Origin: Paludibacterium paludis
Lineage (GTDB): Bacteria > Pseudomonadota > Gammaproteobacteria > Burkholderiales > Chromobacteriaceae
Length of the DNA: 64,000 nt
Direction of reading: 5' to 3'
Assembly (NCBI RefSeq): GCF_018802605.1
Contig: NZ_CP069161.1
Location: 3,224,001-3,288,000, forward strand
Shown here: positions 16,817 through 24,633 of the stretch, one piece after another
Numbering within the stretch: the first letter of the stretch is position 1
Layout: every line of letters starts with the position of its first letter
Translations under genes and position numbers: made by a program
The notes under the pieces: generated by a model
What the model saw: the letters and a program-made list of their open reading frames with translations, nothing else
Database searches by the model: none
Told to the model about the DNA's origin: nothing

Positions 16817-16933
16817 ATGAGAAACCTACGCAGGGTAATCGGAACAGGCATTGCAACTGCAGGACTCTGGATTTGCAAGGCCGGTCTGTACATCGCTGGA
16901 AACCAATCATCATTCATGGGGGCAAGACGATGA
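16817..16933 (+). CDS. Short amphipathic/hydrophobic peptide, 38 residues
   Basis: ATG at 16817 with AGGAAGGGAATGAG upstream, ending at 16933. A basic N-terminus (MRNLRRVIG) is followed by a weakly hydrophobic stretch TGIATAGLWICKAGLYIAG and a short tail. It overlaps the next start by four bases (ATGA), which supports its translation. It could be a small membrane-associated phage peptide. Confidence 0.5.
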   Translation: MRNLRRVIGTGIATAGLWICKAGLYIAGNQSSFMGARR

Positions 16934-17181
16934 AGATACGCTTGAGCATGGAGGCATCGTGCCTCCCTGAACGGTTTATTTCGAGGCTTGGCCGGTTTCC
17001 CCACAAACAGGCTACCGTCGTGGTGGATGGCAGCACACCGCGGCTGCGCTACTTTGCACTGGTGGAAGGTGATGACCTACATTTGCTTGCCGATAAAAGA
17101 ACCGGGCAGTTGTACCGTCTTGACGATGGCAGGTGTTTGAGTAGCTCGCGTTTACGGATCGATTTGAGCACTATCCAGTAA
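16930..17181 (+). CDS. Small hypothetical phage protein
   Basis: An 83-residue protein translated from the ATG that overlaps the stop of the 38-residue peptide. It starts MKIRLSMEASCLPERF and is likely beta-rich in the middle (QATVVVDGSTPRLRYFALVEGDDLHLLADKR, described by pattern). No family is recognised. The overlap suggests coupled translation of both. Confidence 0.55.
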   Translation: MKIRLSMEASCLPERFISRLGRFPHKQATVVVDGSTPRLRYFALVEGDDLHLLADKRTGQLYRLDDGRCLSSSRLRIDLSTIQ

Positions 17182-17188
17182 CTCACCT

Positions 17189-17207
17189 GGCCGGGGATGC
17201 CCCGGCC
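17189..17207. promoter_or_regulatory. Perfect 8-bp hairpin before the excision/integration genes
   Basis: GGCCGGGG-ATG-CCCCGGCC, a perfect inverted repeat with a three-base loop and no T run. It lies 8 bases after the preceding stop and just before the DUF4224-type gene, where it could slow transcription into int or act as a protein site. Confidence 0.45.
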
Positions 17208-17216
17208 ATCCACTCC

Positions 17217-17462
17217 ATGGAACTGATCATGGTCATGGGCATGTTTCTCACGGCAACCGAAGTGGTTGAATTGACTGGCCGAACTCGTACCAGCGGCCAG
17301 ATTCGATGGTTACGCGATACGGGGTGGCTGTTCGAAGTGAATGCGGCTGGACGTCCTATAATCGCCCGCTCATATGCGGAACGGCGCATGTGCGGAACGC
17401 GCACAGATACAGTCATAGGTAGCAGCACAATAGAACCAAATTTTGCAGCATTGAACCGGTAA
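17217..17462 (+). CDS. DUF4224-type protein upstream of integrase (possible excisionase)
   Basis: Up to 81 residues; the true start may be one of the later ATGs (17229 or 17235) because no good ribosome site precedes 17217. The core FLTATEVVELTGRTRTSGQI followed by RWLRDTGWLFEVNAAGRPII matches the DUF4224 pattern, small proteins that sit directly before phage integrases. It resembles a winged-helix excisionase in shape. Its stop lies one base before the int start, so the two are co-expressed. The excisionase role is inferred. Confidence 0.72.
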   Translation: MELIMVMGMFLTATEVVELTGRTRTSGQIRWLRDTGWLFEVNAAGRPIIARSYAERRMCGTRTDTVIGSSTIEPNFAALNR

Positions 17463-17463
17463 A

Positions 17464-18507
17464 ATGGGCAAACGACGGAAAAAAAATCTCAGCCTTCCGC
17501 AGCACATGCATAAGAAGGGCAACAATTACTACTATGTCGCCCGCGTCGACGGAAAAAACAAATGGACTGCGCTGGGCAACGATCTGGTAACGGCACGCCT
17601 GGAATGGGCAAAGCTGGAGAATGTGGCTTTCAATGCTGGTGATTTGGTGACATTTGACGTCGCGGCGCAGCGCTTCGAGTTCGAGGTTATTCCACACCTC
17701 GGGAGTCGCACGCAACTGGAATACACCCGGCAACTGAAAAAACTCAGGGCCGTGTTTGGCAATGTCCCACTTGACGCCATAACCCCGTATTTCATCAACA
17801 AATACGTCAGGGAACGCACAAAAAAAATCGCGGCAAATCGGGAAAAAGCGCTGTTCTCGACAGTGTTCAACCATGCCAGAGTGTGGGGGTATACATCGGC
17901 ACCCAACCCGTGCGCCGGCGTCAAGGGCAATAAAGAGACGGGGCGGGACAGATATATCGAGGATGACGAGTTTTGCAGGGTCATGGAACAGGCATGCCAG
18001 CCTCTACGCGTCACCATGGAACTGGCCTACTACACCGGACAACGACCATCAGATGTGCTGAAGATTTTGCGATCCGATATTAAAGATGGCGCACTGTGGA
18101 TCCGACAAAACAAAACACGCACGCCGATCCGTATTGAGCTTGAGGGGCCACTTCTGGACATCATCATCCGCATCACAACAGAGATGCCGCCGCTGCGCCC
18201 AGGCACGATGCGAACCAAGCACCTGATTCAAAATGAGCATGGACAAGCGGTAACGTATGGCAGCCTCAAATATCGCTTTGCAAAAGCCAGGGAAAAATCA
18301 GGCGTGGAGAACATTCAGTTTCGTGACATTCGGGCGAAGTCCGCTACTGACACGGACGATCGCTCGACCATCAGTCATGCGCAAGATCTGCTTGGACACA
18401 AATCACGAAAAATGACCGAACACTACATTAAAACCCGGATCGGCAAGCGGGTATCTCCTGCACCAAAAATCATGAAAAACCGTTCTAATACACGGACAAC
18501 GACCTAG
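17464..18507 (+). CDS. int: Phage tyrosine integrase
   Basis: A 347-residue site-specific recombinase. Catalytic residues can be placed: R194 in TGQRPSDVLK, K217 in the beta-hairpin, R290 in FRDIRAKSATD, H312 in LLGHKSRKMTEHY and nucleophile Y321. The first conserved His of the H-x-x-R motif is Arg (R287), a variant seen in many P2-type phage integrases. The N-terminal 60 residues are the arm-binding part with a basic start (MGKRRKKNLS). It lies next to the tRNA-Ser fragment that forms the right attachment site, as expected for its target. Confidence 0.95.
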   Translation: MGKRRKKNLSLPQHMHKKGNNYYYVARVDGKNKWTALGNDLVTARLEWAKLENVAFNAGDLVTFDVAAQRFEFEVIPHLGSRTQLEYTRQLKKLRAVFGNVPLDAITPYFINKYVRERTKKIAANREKALFSTVFNHARVWGYTSAPNPCAGVKGNKETGRDRYIEDDEFCRVMEQACQPLRVTMELAYYTGQRPSDVLKILRSDIKDGALWIRQNKTRTPIRIELEGPLLDIIIRITTEMPPLRPGTMRTKHLIQNEHGQAVTYGSLKYRFAKAREKSGVENIQFRDIRAKSATDTDDRSTISHAQDLLGHKSRKMTEHYIKTRIGKRVSPAPKIMKNRSNTRTTT

Positions 18508-18593
18508 TATTTACAAGGGTTTCAGCTGTGCCAAAAATATTTTTATTAGAACATTTTACATAACAACACATTGATTTAATTGATTTTATTCAA

Positions 18594-18654
18594 TGACTCG
18601 AAATCAGTGGGTGGAGCAATCCACACGGGGGTTCGAATCCCCCCCTCTCCGCCA
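18594..18654 (+). repeat. attR: 3' part of a tRNA-Ser (anticodon CGA)
   Basis: From TGACTCGAAATCA the sequence matches the 3' two-fifths of a class II tRNA: anticodon loop CTCGAAA, a long variable arm GTGGAGCAATCCAC, T arm GGGGGTTCGAATCCCCC, acceptor strand CCTCTCC, discriminator G and CCA. The 5' half is missing. This is the expected product when a phage crosses over in the anticodon loop and carries its own 3' end; the intact gene should lie at the left prophage end. The anticodon identity is read from the loop only. Confidence 0.85.
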
Positions 18655-18663
18655 GCCAAACAC

Positions 18664-18698
18664 AAGCCCTGCAAACCTTTGCGGGGCTTTTGTTTTTT
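18664..18698 (+). terminator. Terminator of the original tRNA gene
   Basis: AAGCCCTGCAAA-CC-TTTGCGGGGCTT followed by a T-rich run, ten bases after the tRNA CCA end. It marks the chromosomal flank of the prophage. Confidence 0.85.
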
Positions 18699-18767
18699 CC
18701 GGGCAGGTTAATTTCACCGCCCTCCGGTATCCCGGACTCTTCTGCTCCACTATTTCCTTGGCCAAAG

Positions 18768-18821
18768 CCTCAAAATCCATGGGAGGAAAACCACACGGGT
18801 TCGAATCCCCCTCCCCACCGG
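18768..18821 (+). repeat. Second, decayed tRNA-Ser-like 3' fragment
   Basis: CCTCAAAATCCATGGGAGG, then CCACACGGG-TTCGAATCCC and CCTCCCCACCG, aligns to the fragment at 18594-18654 over anticodon loop, variable arm, T arm and acceptor, with several changes and small deletions. It does not form a full tRNA. It is best read as the remnant of an older attachment site in the same tRNA. Confidence 0.65.
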
Positions 18822-18863
18822 AATGCTCCGAAACCCATTGCCGCCAGCGCGTTCGGCGGGACA

Positions 18864-18890
18864 GAAAAAAACCCGGCGCGAGGCCGGGCT
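18864..18890 (-). terminator. Terminator after the ubiquitin-autotransporter gene
   Basis: Read on the minus strand: AGCCCGGC-CTCGC-GCCGGGT followed by seven T. It lies about 105 bases beyond the stop codon at 18995. A second hairpin without a T run (CCGGCCC/GGGCCGG) lies between. Confidence 0.75.
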
Positions 18891-18994
18891 GGTTCGGGCG
18901 CGAACAACCGGTCCGCGATACCACTTGCCTTGAATTCTCCCGCTTTCCGGTCGCCAGTGGATCCGGCCCGACACTTGTGGGCCGGTCCGGTGAG

Positions 18995-20905
18995 TCAAAA
19001 ACGATAGGCGGTATTCAAGCGCACCGACTGGCTGGAAAACGCCGAGCCGAATGCATACGCGTAGAACAGGCCGGCATCCCAGCGGCCACGCGAAGCCAGG
19101 TGACAACCGGCTTCAATATACCCCTGCTCACGCGCCTCGCTGGCGTACGCCACCCTGTACAAACGGGTTGAACGGTTCGAACCGTTCGATTCGCGATAAC
19201 GGATCCCCGCATCCTGGGTCTGTTCGAAACGACGCAGGTATTCGGCACGAAGGGAGGGGGTCAACGACATTCCCGCCATCCGCCACATGCGCTCCCAGCG
19301 CACGCCCAAATGCACTGTCGAAGAGCGCAGCGACTGCGATTCATACGTCAATGCGCTTTGCCGGTCGGATGCGGATTCCCCGAACCGCCCCAGATTTGTC
19401 CACACCCTGTCGACCGAGGCGTACGGACTGAACAGGGAGTCGGCGTTGCGATAGAGGTATGAAGCGCTGAGCGATCCGAACCATTGCCGGCCGCTTCGTT
19501 TCCCGCTGGCGCGGTCTCCTCCGGCAAAACTTCGGCTCGTATTGAAATCGAGCCAGCCATAGCCAAGAACCGCATCGACAAACATCCGTCCGCCCGGGCG
19601 CAAACCTGAATACACGGCGAGGTTCTTGTAGCGGTTTGTCAGATGGCTTCCCGCATTGCCCACATCCGTGCGACCGTATCCGAGGCCTCCAGCCAGGCCG
19701 AACGTCGCGGAGTCGCCAAGCCGGTAGTCCGCGCCAAAACCGATCCCGTCGGTACGAAAACGGCCGTCGCTCTGTCGGGAGGATGCGTCGCGCCGGCCCC
19801 ACGCCACTGAGCCATCAATCCAGAAAGCCAGCTCACGGGGAAACGCATCGGGCGATGAACGATCCGCAAAGGCTCCGGTCGGCAAAGACTGGCCTGAAAC
19901 CGAAAGGGACACTCCTGCGCTATTGCGTCCGTAACCACTCTCATGCAAAGTCGCCAACCGGCGGCCGAGCAGGCCGAGTTGCGTTCCGGCCCCGCGCCGC
20001 GCCGCATCGGCTTGCGCCGACAGCAGGCCCTTCACATCGCGATCGGCCGACGGATCGCGGCGCTCGGCGACGCCCACCGTCAGTTGATAACGTTGCGTCA
20101 CCGCCCCGCTCGGGCCGGCAACCGCCGCCTGGGTGGCGATGATCTGGCAAGACCCCGCCGCCACAGGCGTCACAAGACCGGTTGCCGCATCCACGGTGGC
20201 GACCGAGGTATCGCTGCTGGCATAACGGATCGGACCATAAACGGGCCCGCTCACGCTCGATGTGGCGGGATTGGCCAACGTCGTGCCAAGCAATGCCGAA
20301 ACCGGCCCGGGCGTTTTAAACGTCAGGACACCGGCCGGAGCCGCCACGACGGTCACCGCGTAGCTTTGCGACGCCGCCTGGTTGATACCGGGAACCGCCG
20401 CCTGGGAGGCGGTGATCACGCACGACCCTTCCGCCACGGGAGTCACGGCGCCGGTGATCGCGTCCACAACGGCCACGGACGGATCGCTGCTGGTATAGCG
20501 GATCGCGCCATAGCCACCCCCGGCAAGAGACGATGTTGCCGGGTTCAACAAAGCATCCCCCAGCTTCACCGTGGCGGAACCGGGCGTTGCGAAGCTGATC
20601 GATCCGGTCAAACCATTGGCCTGCAAAACCAGCGTGGCCAGCTTCTGAATATTGTAGTCCGAGAGGGTTCTCTCATCCTCCAGCACTCGGCTTTGATACA
20701 GCAGGATTTGCCGATCGGTTGGAACACCCTCTTTATCCAGAATTTGTGTTTTGACGTCCAGAATACTGTCGGAGGCCTCGACATCGAGGGTGATGGTTCG
20801 ATGGGTGAGGGTCGTAACGAAAATCTGCATCGCATCGGCGCCAGATGGCAGTGCGAATGCGCAACAACACGGCAGAACAATATGGAGAAAACGCAAAGGC
20901 CGCAT
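18995..20905 (-). CDS. Autotransporter displaying a ubiquitin domain and two Ig-like repeats
   Basis: A 636-residue protein. Residues 1-25 are a signal peptide ending in GADA, an AxA cleavage site. Residues 26-97 are ubiquitin-like: [18 protein letters not shown] at the start and [10 protein letters not shown] near the end. By hand I count 44 identities in the first 70 positions of human ubiquitin. K27, K33, K63 and L8 are kept; K6, K11, K29 and K48 are changed, I44 is Leu, and there is no LRGG tail. Two repeats of about 90 residues follow (about 98-190 and 191-282; [20 protein letters not shown] and [20 protein letters not shown]), of BIG2 type. Residues about 350-636 are an autotransporter barrel ending in YRF. 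The start has only a weak ribosome site. Export to the outer surface is expected; function is unknown. Confidence 0.92.
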   Translation of the reverse strand: MRPLRFLHIVLPCCCAFALPSGADAMQIFVTTLTHRTITLDVEASDSILDVKTQILDKEGVPTDRQILLYQSRVLEDERTLSDYNIQKLATLVLQANGLTGSISFATPGSATVKLGDALLNPATSSLAGGGYGAIRYTSSDPSVAVVDAITGAVTPVAEGSCVITASQAAVPGINQAASQSYAVTVVAAPAGVLTFKTPGPVSALLGTTLANPATSSVSGPVYGPIRYASSDTSVATVDAATGLVTPVAAGSCQIIATQAAVAGPSGAVTQRYQLTVGVAERRDPSADRDVKGLLSAQADAARRGAGTQLGLLGRRLATLHESGYGRNSAGVSLSVSGQSLPTGAFADRSSPDAFPRELAFWIDGSVAWGRRDASSRQSDGRFRTDGIGFGADYRLGDSATFGLAGGLGYGRTDVGNAGSHLTNRYKNLAVYSGLRPGGRMFVDAVLGYGWLDFNTSRSFAGGDRASGKRSGRQWFGSLSASYLYRNADSLFSPYASVDRVWTNLGRFGESASDRQSALTYESQSLRSSTVHLGVRWERMWRMAGMSLTPSLRAEYLRRFEQTQDAGIRYRESNGSNRSTRLYRVAYASEAREQGYIEAGCHLASRGRWDAGLFYAYAFGSAFSSQSVRLNTAYRF

Positions 20906-21288
20906 GAATCAAGGAATCCGAAACGTGGTCGCGGTTCAGTCATCAGGAAAAAAAGCATCCCTTTGCTTCCGCAAAGACACGTTGAGGCAATGGAATTCAC
21001 CCCATTGCGACACCCTTTAACTGCGCCGCCTCATGATAAATAAGAAAAGGACGGCGATATTCCCATAAATTTTTATGCTTTTCAATTCCATCCTTTTAAA
21101 GCAATTTTCCTGATGGCATTTATCCTCATGCCGTCCATCTTGCCGTGAACCCGTTGTCTGTTCGCATGTCCTCCCATCGAGTCGCGCCATTCCCCAACCC
21201 GTCCGGCAAACACCACCCAAATGAGTTTTTACCTGCGGCCATGAAGCCAAGCCGCTCTCCTGGCTTCATGTTCATGCTGTCTTTCCGC
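20906..21288. other. Intergenic region upstream of the ubiquitin-autotransporter
   Basis: No convincing gene. It must hold the promoter of the autotransporter gene (minus strand), but I see no clear -35/-10 pair. An inverted repeat GAAGCCA-N11-TGGCTTC at 21242-21266, shortly after the receptor stop codon at 21289, may end the receptor transcript although it lacks a T run. The middle (21030-21120) is AT-rich compared with its surroundings. Confidence 0.5.
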
Positions 21289-23505
21289 TCAGAAGTCCAT
21301 CGTGGCCGACAGCTGGTAAGTACGTGGCGCGCCCAGCGCCAGACTGGACAAAAGCGGCATGCCCCAATACGCCTTGTTGGTCACATTGAGGATGCTGGCC
21401 CGCAACATCAATGGACGACCGGCAACCTGTGTTGCATAGCGCGCGCCTGCGTCATAGGTTGTCCGGCCCGGGACAGCCAATGAGTTGTCGGCATTGATGT
21501 ATTGCCGGGAAACCGCTGTCGCATTGCCGGTCAGGGTCAGCCCTTGCACCGCGGGAACGTCCCATTCCATACCCAGCTTGCCCTGGAGTTTTGGAATGCC
21601 GGTCGCCTGTTTGCCCTGCCCGCCAACAACCGACGTTCTCGTCACCTCGGGGTCGACATAGGCCGCGCCGCCCATCAGGCGGACCCCCTTCGCAGGAACC
21701 CCGAAGAAGCTCCACTCCACGCCCCGGTTGCGCTGTTCGCCACCGAACGAAAACACATTGGTGACCGGATCGGTAAAACTGCCGGGACGCCGGATTTGAA
21801 ACAGGCTGACAGTGTGGGTGAATTCCCCCGAGTCGACTTTGAGGCCGATTTCCTTCTGCCGGGTCTTGTAAGGCGAGAATAGCTCCCCCGCATTGGCCGC
21901 GGTGACAGGAGCCGTTTGCCCTTTGCTCAACCCTTCGATGTAATTGACGTAGAGAGAGACATTTTCCTTGACCTTGACCAGCAAGGCGGCGGCAGGCGAG
22001 GTGGCGCCAGCGTCATACCGGCTGCCGAGCGCGCCTGTCACGGGATTGAAACTGTCGGTAAGCACCTGCTGGCGACGCGCGCCCACGGTCAGTTGCACCT
22101 TGTCCTGTGCGAATGACACGGTATCCGCCAGACCATAGCTGACAAGACGCGTTTTCGTGTGAAGGATCGGCGGCAAAACGAGATGAACGGACGGACCCCA
22201 GACCGGATGGTAGAGGTTGGTCGTCCAGTCGGCGCCCGGGACGGCCCGGCGGCCGTAGTCCCTTTCGTTATCCGTGTAGTAGGTGGCGTTCAGGGCCCAC
22301 TGGTGCTTGACCCCGCCGGCTTGAAACTTGCCCCTGAGCCCGGCTTCGCCCGATGTTTTTTCCAGGTCGATACGCAATTGGCCTGTCGTCGTCCGCAAGT
22401 CGCCCGCCGTGTTGAGCACCTGAGCCGAGACGGCGCCATTGTAGGTGTATTCGGACTTGCTGGTGCCGATGGCCGCGTACGCGATCAAATTGTCATTGAC
22501 GTCGAACTCACCGCGAACGATGACACCTTTATCCTTGTTGTGCACGGCGGACCAGTCAGGGTTGAGCAGGGTATCGGGTTTGGGCGGCTTGGGGACGCCG
22601 ACGCCAGGGGCCAGGTTGATGCCCCGTATCACACCGCTCACCCGGTCGTCGCTGTCATAGAAATCGGCTGACAGACGTGCGTTTTCGCCGCGCCAGTCCA
22701 GCCCCAGAGCGGCCAGTTGAACCTTCTTTTTCTGTTTGTTGACCGCGCCCTCGCCATCGCGGTAAACACCGTTGAACCGGATGCCGAACTGCTTGTGTTC
22801 GCCGAAGCGCCGCCCCACATCGATATGCCCGCCAAACTGCGCGTCGGACAGGTAAGTCGCCGTCAGTCGGGTCAACGGTTCATTGCCTGCGCGCTTGGGT
22901 ACCAGATTGATGGCCCCTCCCACCGAGCCCCCCGGCGGCATGCCATTGAGCAGGGCCGACGGCCCTTTCAGGACCTCGATGCGCTCGAACATTTCGGGCG
23001 TGGTGCGGTAGTACGGGGCCATGCCGGCCAGCCCTCCCACCGTGACATCGGTCGTGCTGGAACTGAAGCCGCGAATCGAGTAGTTCTCGCTCCATGCGCC
23101 GGTGACACCGTTGCTGAACACGGCGGGATCGGTTTTGGCGATGATGTCGGTAAGATTCTGGGCTTGCAGGTCCTCAATGAACTTGCCCGTGTAGCTGATG
23201 AGGGAAAATGGCGTGTCCATGAGATCCTTGTTGCCCAGCAACCCCAGCCGACCGCCGGAGGCCACCTGCCCGCCAGCATAAGGAGCCGTCGGCCCGCCCG
23301 CTTTCCCGGTGACCGTGACGGTGTCCAGGACGACCGGTCCGTCATCCTTGCCCGCTTGCGACGCCGGAGGCGCCGCCATGGCGGCAGTGCCCAGCGTCAG
23401 CCCGAACAGGACGGCGGGAAGATGTTTCAACGGAAAGGCCGGGGTGGAGCGAGCGGTTTGCTGCGCCGGGCTCATGAAGTGATTGTGATGGCGGTATTTG
23501 GGCAT
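21289..23505 (-). CDS. TonB-dependent siderophore receptor
   Basis: A 738-residue outer membrane receptor. An N-terminal extension and signal peptide (about 1-45, ending TAAMAA) is followed by a TonB-box-like DTVTVTG, the plug domain at about 75-190 (SYSIRG-type NYSIRGFSSS; RIEVLKGPSALLNGMPPGG, IRGF and GPSALL being family hallmarks), and a 22-strand barrel ending LSATMDF with terminal Phe. The ATG at 23505 is chosen over the upstream GTG because AAGG precedes it. It follows the siderophore ABC operon after 129 bases containing a Fur-like box, so it likely has its own iron-controlled promoter. The ferric ligand is not evident. Confidence 0.93.
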   Translation of the reverse strand: MPKYRHHNHFMSPAQQTARSTPAFPLKHLPAVLFGLTLGTAAMAAPPASQAGKDDGPVVLDTVTVTGKAGGPTAPYAGGQVASGGRLGLLGNKDLMDTPFSLISYTGKFIEDLQAQNLTDIIAKTDPAVFSNGVTGAWSENYSIRGFSSSTTDVTVGGLAGMAPYYRTTPEMFERIEVLKGPSALLNGMPPGGSVGGAINLVPKRAGNEPLTRLTATYLSDAQFGGHIDVGRRFGEHKQFGIRFNGVYRDGEGAVNKQKKKVQLAALGLDWRGENARLSADFYDSDDRVSGVIRGINLAPGVGVPKPPKPDTLLNPDWSAVHNKDKGVIVRGEFDVNDNLIAYAAIGTSKSEYTYNGAVSAQVLNTAGDLRTTTGQLRIDLEKTSGEAGLRGKFQAGGVKHQWALNATYYTDNERDYGRRAVPGADWTTNLYHPVWGPSVHLVLPPILHTKTRLVSYGLADTVSFAQDKVQLTVGARRQQVLTDSFNPVTGALGSRYDAGATSPAAALLVKVKENVSLYVNYIEGLSKGQTAPVTAANAGELFSPYKTRQKEIGLKVDSGEFTHTVSLFQIRRPGSFTDPVTNVFSFGGEQRNRGVEWSFFGVPAKGVRLMGGAAYVDPEVTRTSVVGGQGKQATGIPKLQGKLGMEWDVPAVQGLTLTGNATAVSRQYINADNSLAVPGRTTYDAGARYATQVAGRPLMLRASILNVTNKAYWGMPLLSSLALGAPRTYQLSATMDF

Positions 23506-23577
23506 GTCAGGAACCTTTTTGTTGGGATAGGCCACGGGTGTCGATCCGCGGTGAAGACCGGCATTCGAGCAAATAAC

Positions 23578-23594
23578 GAATGGGAATCATTTAC
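23578..23594 (-). promoter_or_regulatory. Fur-like box upstream of the receptor gene
   Basis: GAATGGGAATCATTTAC lies in the 129 bases before the receptor. Counted against the 7-1-7 Fur pattern (TGATAAT-N-ATTATCA), 9 of 14 positions agree by hand. A partial match only, but the iron context supports it. Confidence 0.5.
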
Positions 23595-23634
23595 TTTTTT
23601 ATTTAAAAAACGGGGTTGCCATTTTCCGAAGGAA

Positions 23635-24633
23635 TCAGCGCCGGTAGCCCTTGATCACATCGTCGATGATGAGCTTCACGGAGTTCACGCTGGCGGCCGT
23701 GATGTACCAGGCCTCCGGATCGGCAAAGACGACACGGCCGTTTTTCCAGGCATTGGTTTGACGCAGCAGCGGATTGCCCAGGGTCTCGGCGTTCAAGGCG
23801 GGACGGTGTTCCATGACCGCCGTGCGGTCCACGAGATAAATGATGTCGGGGTTGGCCTGCTGGATGAATTCGCTGGAAACCGGCTGGCCATGCAAACCTG
23901 TCTCGAGCGTCGGGCTGACCGGTTTCACTCCCAGGGCATCGAAGATGAAACCGTAGCGCGACCGGACACCAAACGAACTGAAGGCACCGTTGTTATGCAG
24001 CACGATCAGGGCCTTTTCCGGACGCCCCCGGGTGATGCGCCTGGCCTCTTCGACCTTGGCGTCGAGCTCGGCGATTCTTTGACGGGCGAGCGCTTCTTTG
24101 CGGAAAACCCGTCCCAGCGTCATGAGATGATCCTTGATGATCTCGATGTGTTGGGCCCGGCTGTCCCGATAGTCCACGTCGAAGTGAATCGTCGGAGCGA
24201 TTTCGCTCAGCTCCCGGTAGTGCCGCGCCTGCAGCGAAGTCATCAGGATCAGATCCGGTTTGGCCGCATGCACCCGCTCCAGATTCGGCTGAACAATGGC
24301 CCCCATGTCAGTAACCTCCCCGGCATCCCGGTATTTGGCGAGATAGCGCGGCACGAAATCCTTGGGCATGCCTGCGATAGGCACCCCCAGCTGATCAAGA
24401 AAATCCACTTCGTTCATGTCGAGGGCAACCACGCGCCGCGGCGGTTTACCGATCTCGGTCACGCCCAGCTTGTGATGCACCGTGATGCGTTGGGAGGCGG
24501 CATCCGGCGAGCGGTGGTCGGCGGCCGCTGCCCGTGCCGACTCGCCGGCTTGCAGATCGCATCCTTGCAGCGCGGCCGTCGCGACGATCAGCAGCGCCAG
24601 AGCGGCGTGCCGGCGCGGGTGAGTGCGTGTCAT
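23635..24633 (-). CDS. Siderophore-binding lipoprotein (FatB/CeuE/YclQ type)
   Basis: A 332-residue periplasmic binding protein. The signal ends in the lipobox LQGC at about residue 23, so it should be a lipoprotein. Family features are TEIGKPPRRVVALDMNEVDFLDQLGVPIAGMPK, read as the N-terminal beta-alpha unit, LERVHAAKPDLILM, and YRELSEIAPTIHFDVD. This subgroup binds catecholate or mixed siderophores (FatB, CeuE, VctP). The ATG at 24633 has AAGGAGA and overlaps the ATPase stop by four bases. It is the last gene of the ABC operon. Confidence 0.9.
   Translation of the reverse strand: MTRTHPRRHAALALLIVATAALQGCDLQAGESARAAAADHRSPDAASQRITVHHKLGVTEIGKPPRRVVALDMNEVDFLDQLGVPIAGMPKDFVPRYLAKYRDAGEVTDMGAIVQPNLERVHAAKPDLILMTSLQARHYRELSEIAPTIHFDVDYRDSRAQHIEIIKDHLMTLGRVFRKEALARQRIAELDAKVEEARRITRGRPEKALIVLHNNGAFSSFGVRSRYGFIFDALGVKPVSPTLETGLHGQPVSSEFIQQANPDIIYLVDRTAVMEHRPALNAETLGNPLLRQTNAWKNGRVVFADPEAWYITAASVNSVKLIIDDVIKGYRR

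Larger units (their letters stand above)
1..18654. mobile_element. P2-like prophage, right-hand part (left end outside window)
   Basis: Continuous phage gene content runs from a tail fibre gene cut by the window start to a tyrosine integrase and a tRNA-Ser 3' fragment. The tail block FI-FII-E/E'-T-U-D follows P2 order and P2 sizes. The repressor, CII-like, Ogr-like and int genes lie on the right rather than where P2 has them, and replication uses a primase-helicase instead of the P2 A protein. Capsid, terminase and lysis genes must lie left of base 1 if the phage is complete. The right boundary is inferred from the truncated tRNA at 18594-18654. Confidence 0.93.

Noticed and set aside
18594-18654. 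A functional tRNA-Ser gene
   Set aside because: The acceptor 5' strand, D arm and most of the anticodon stem are missing; it is only the 3' part.
20608-21000. Minus-strand frame covering the ubiquitin part of the autotransporter
   Set aside because: It is a shifted frame over the ubiquitin section. The true frame keeps the ubiquitin sequence and the signal peptide.
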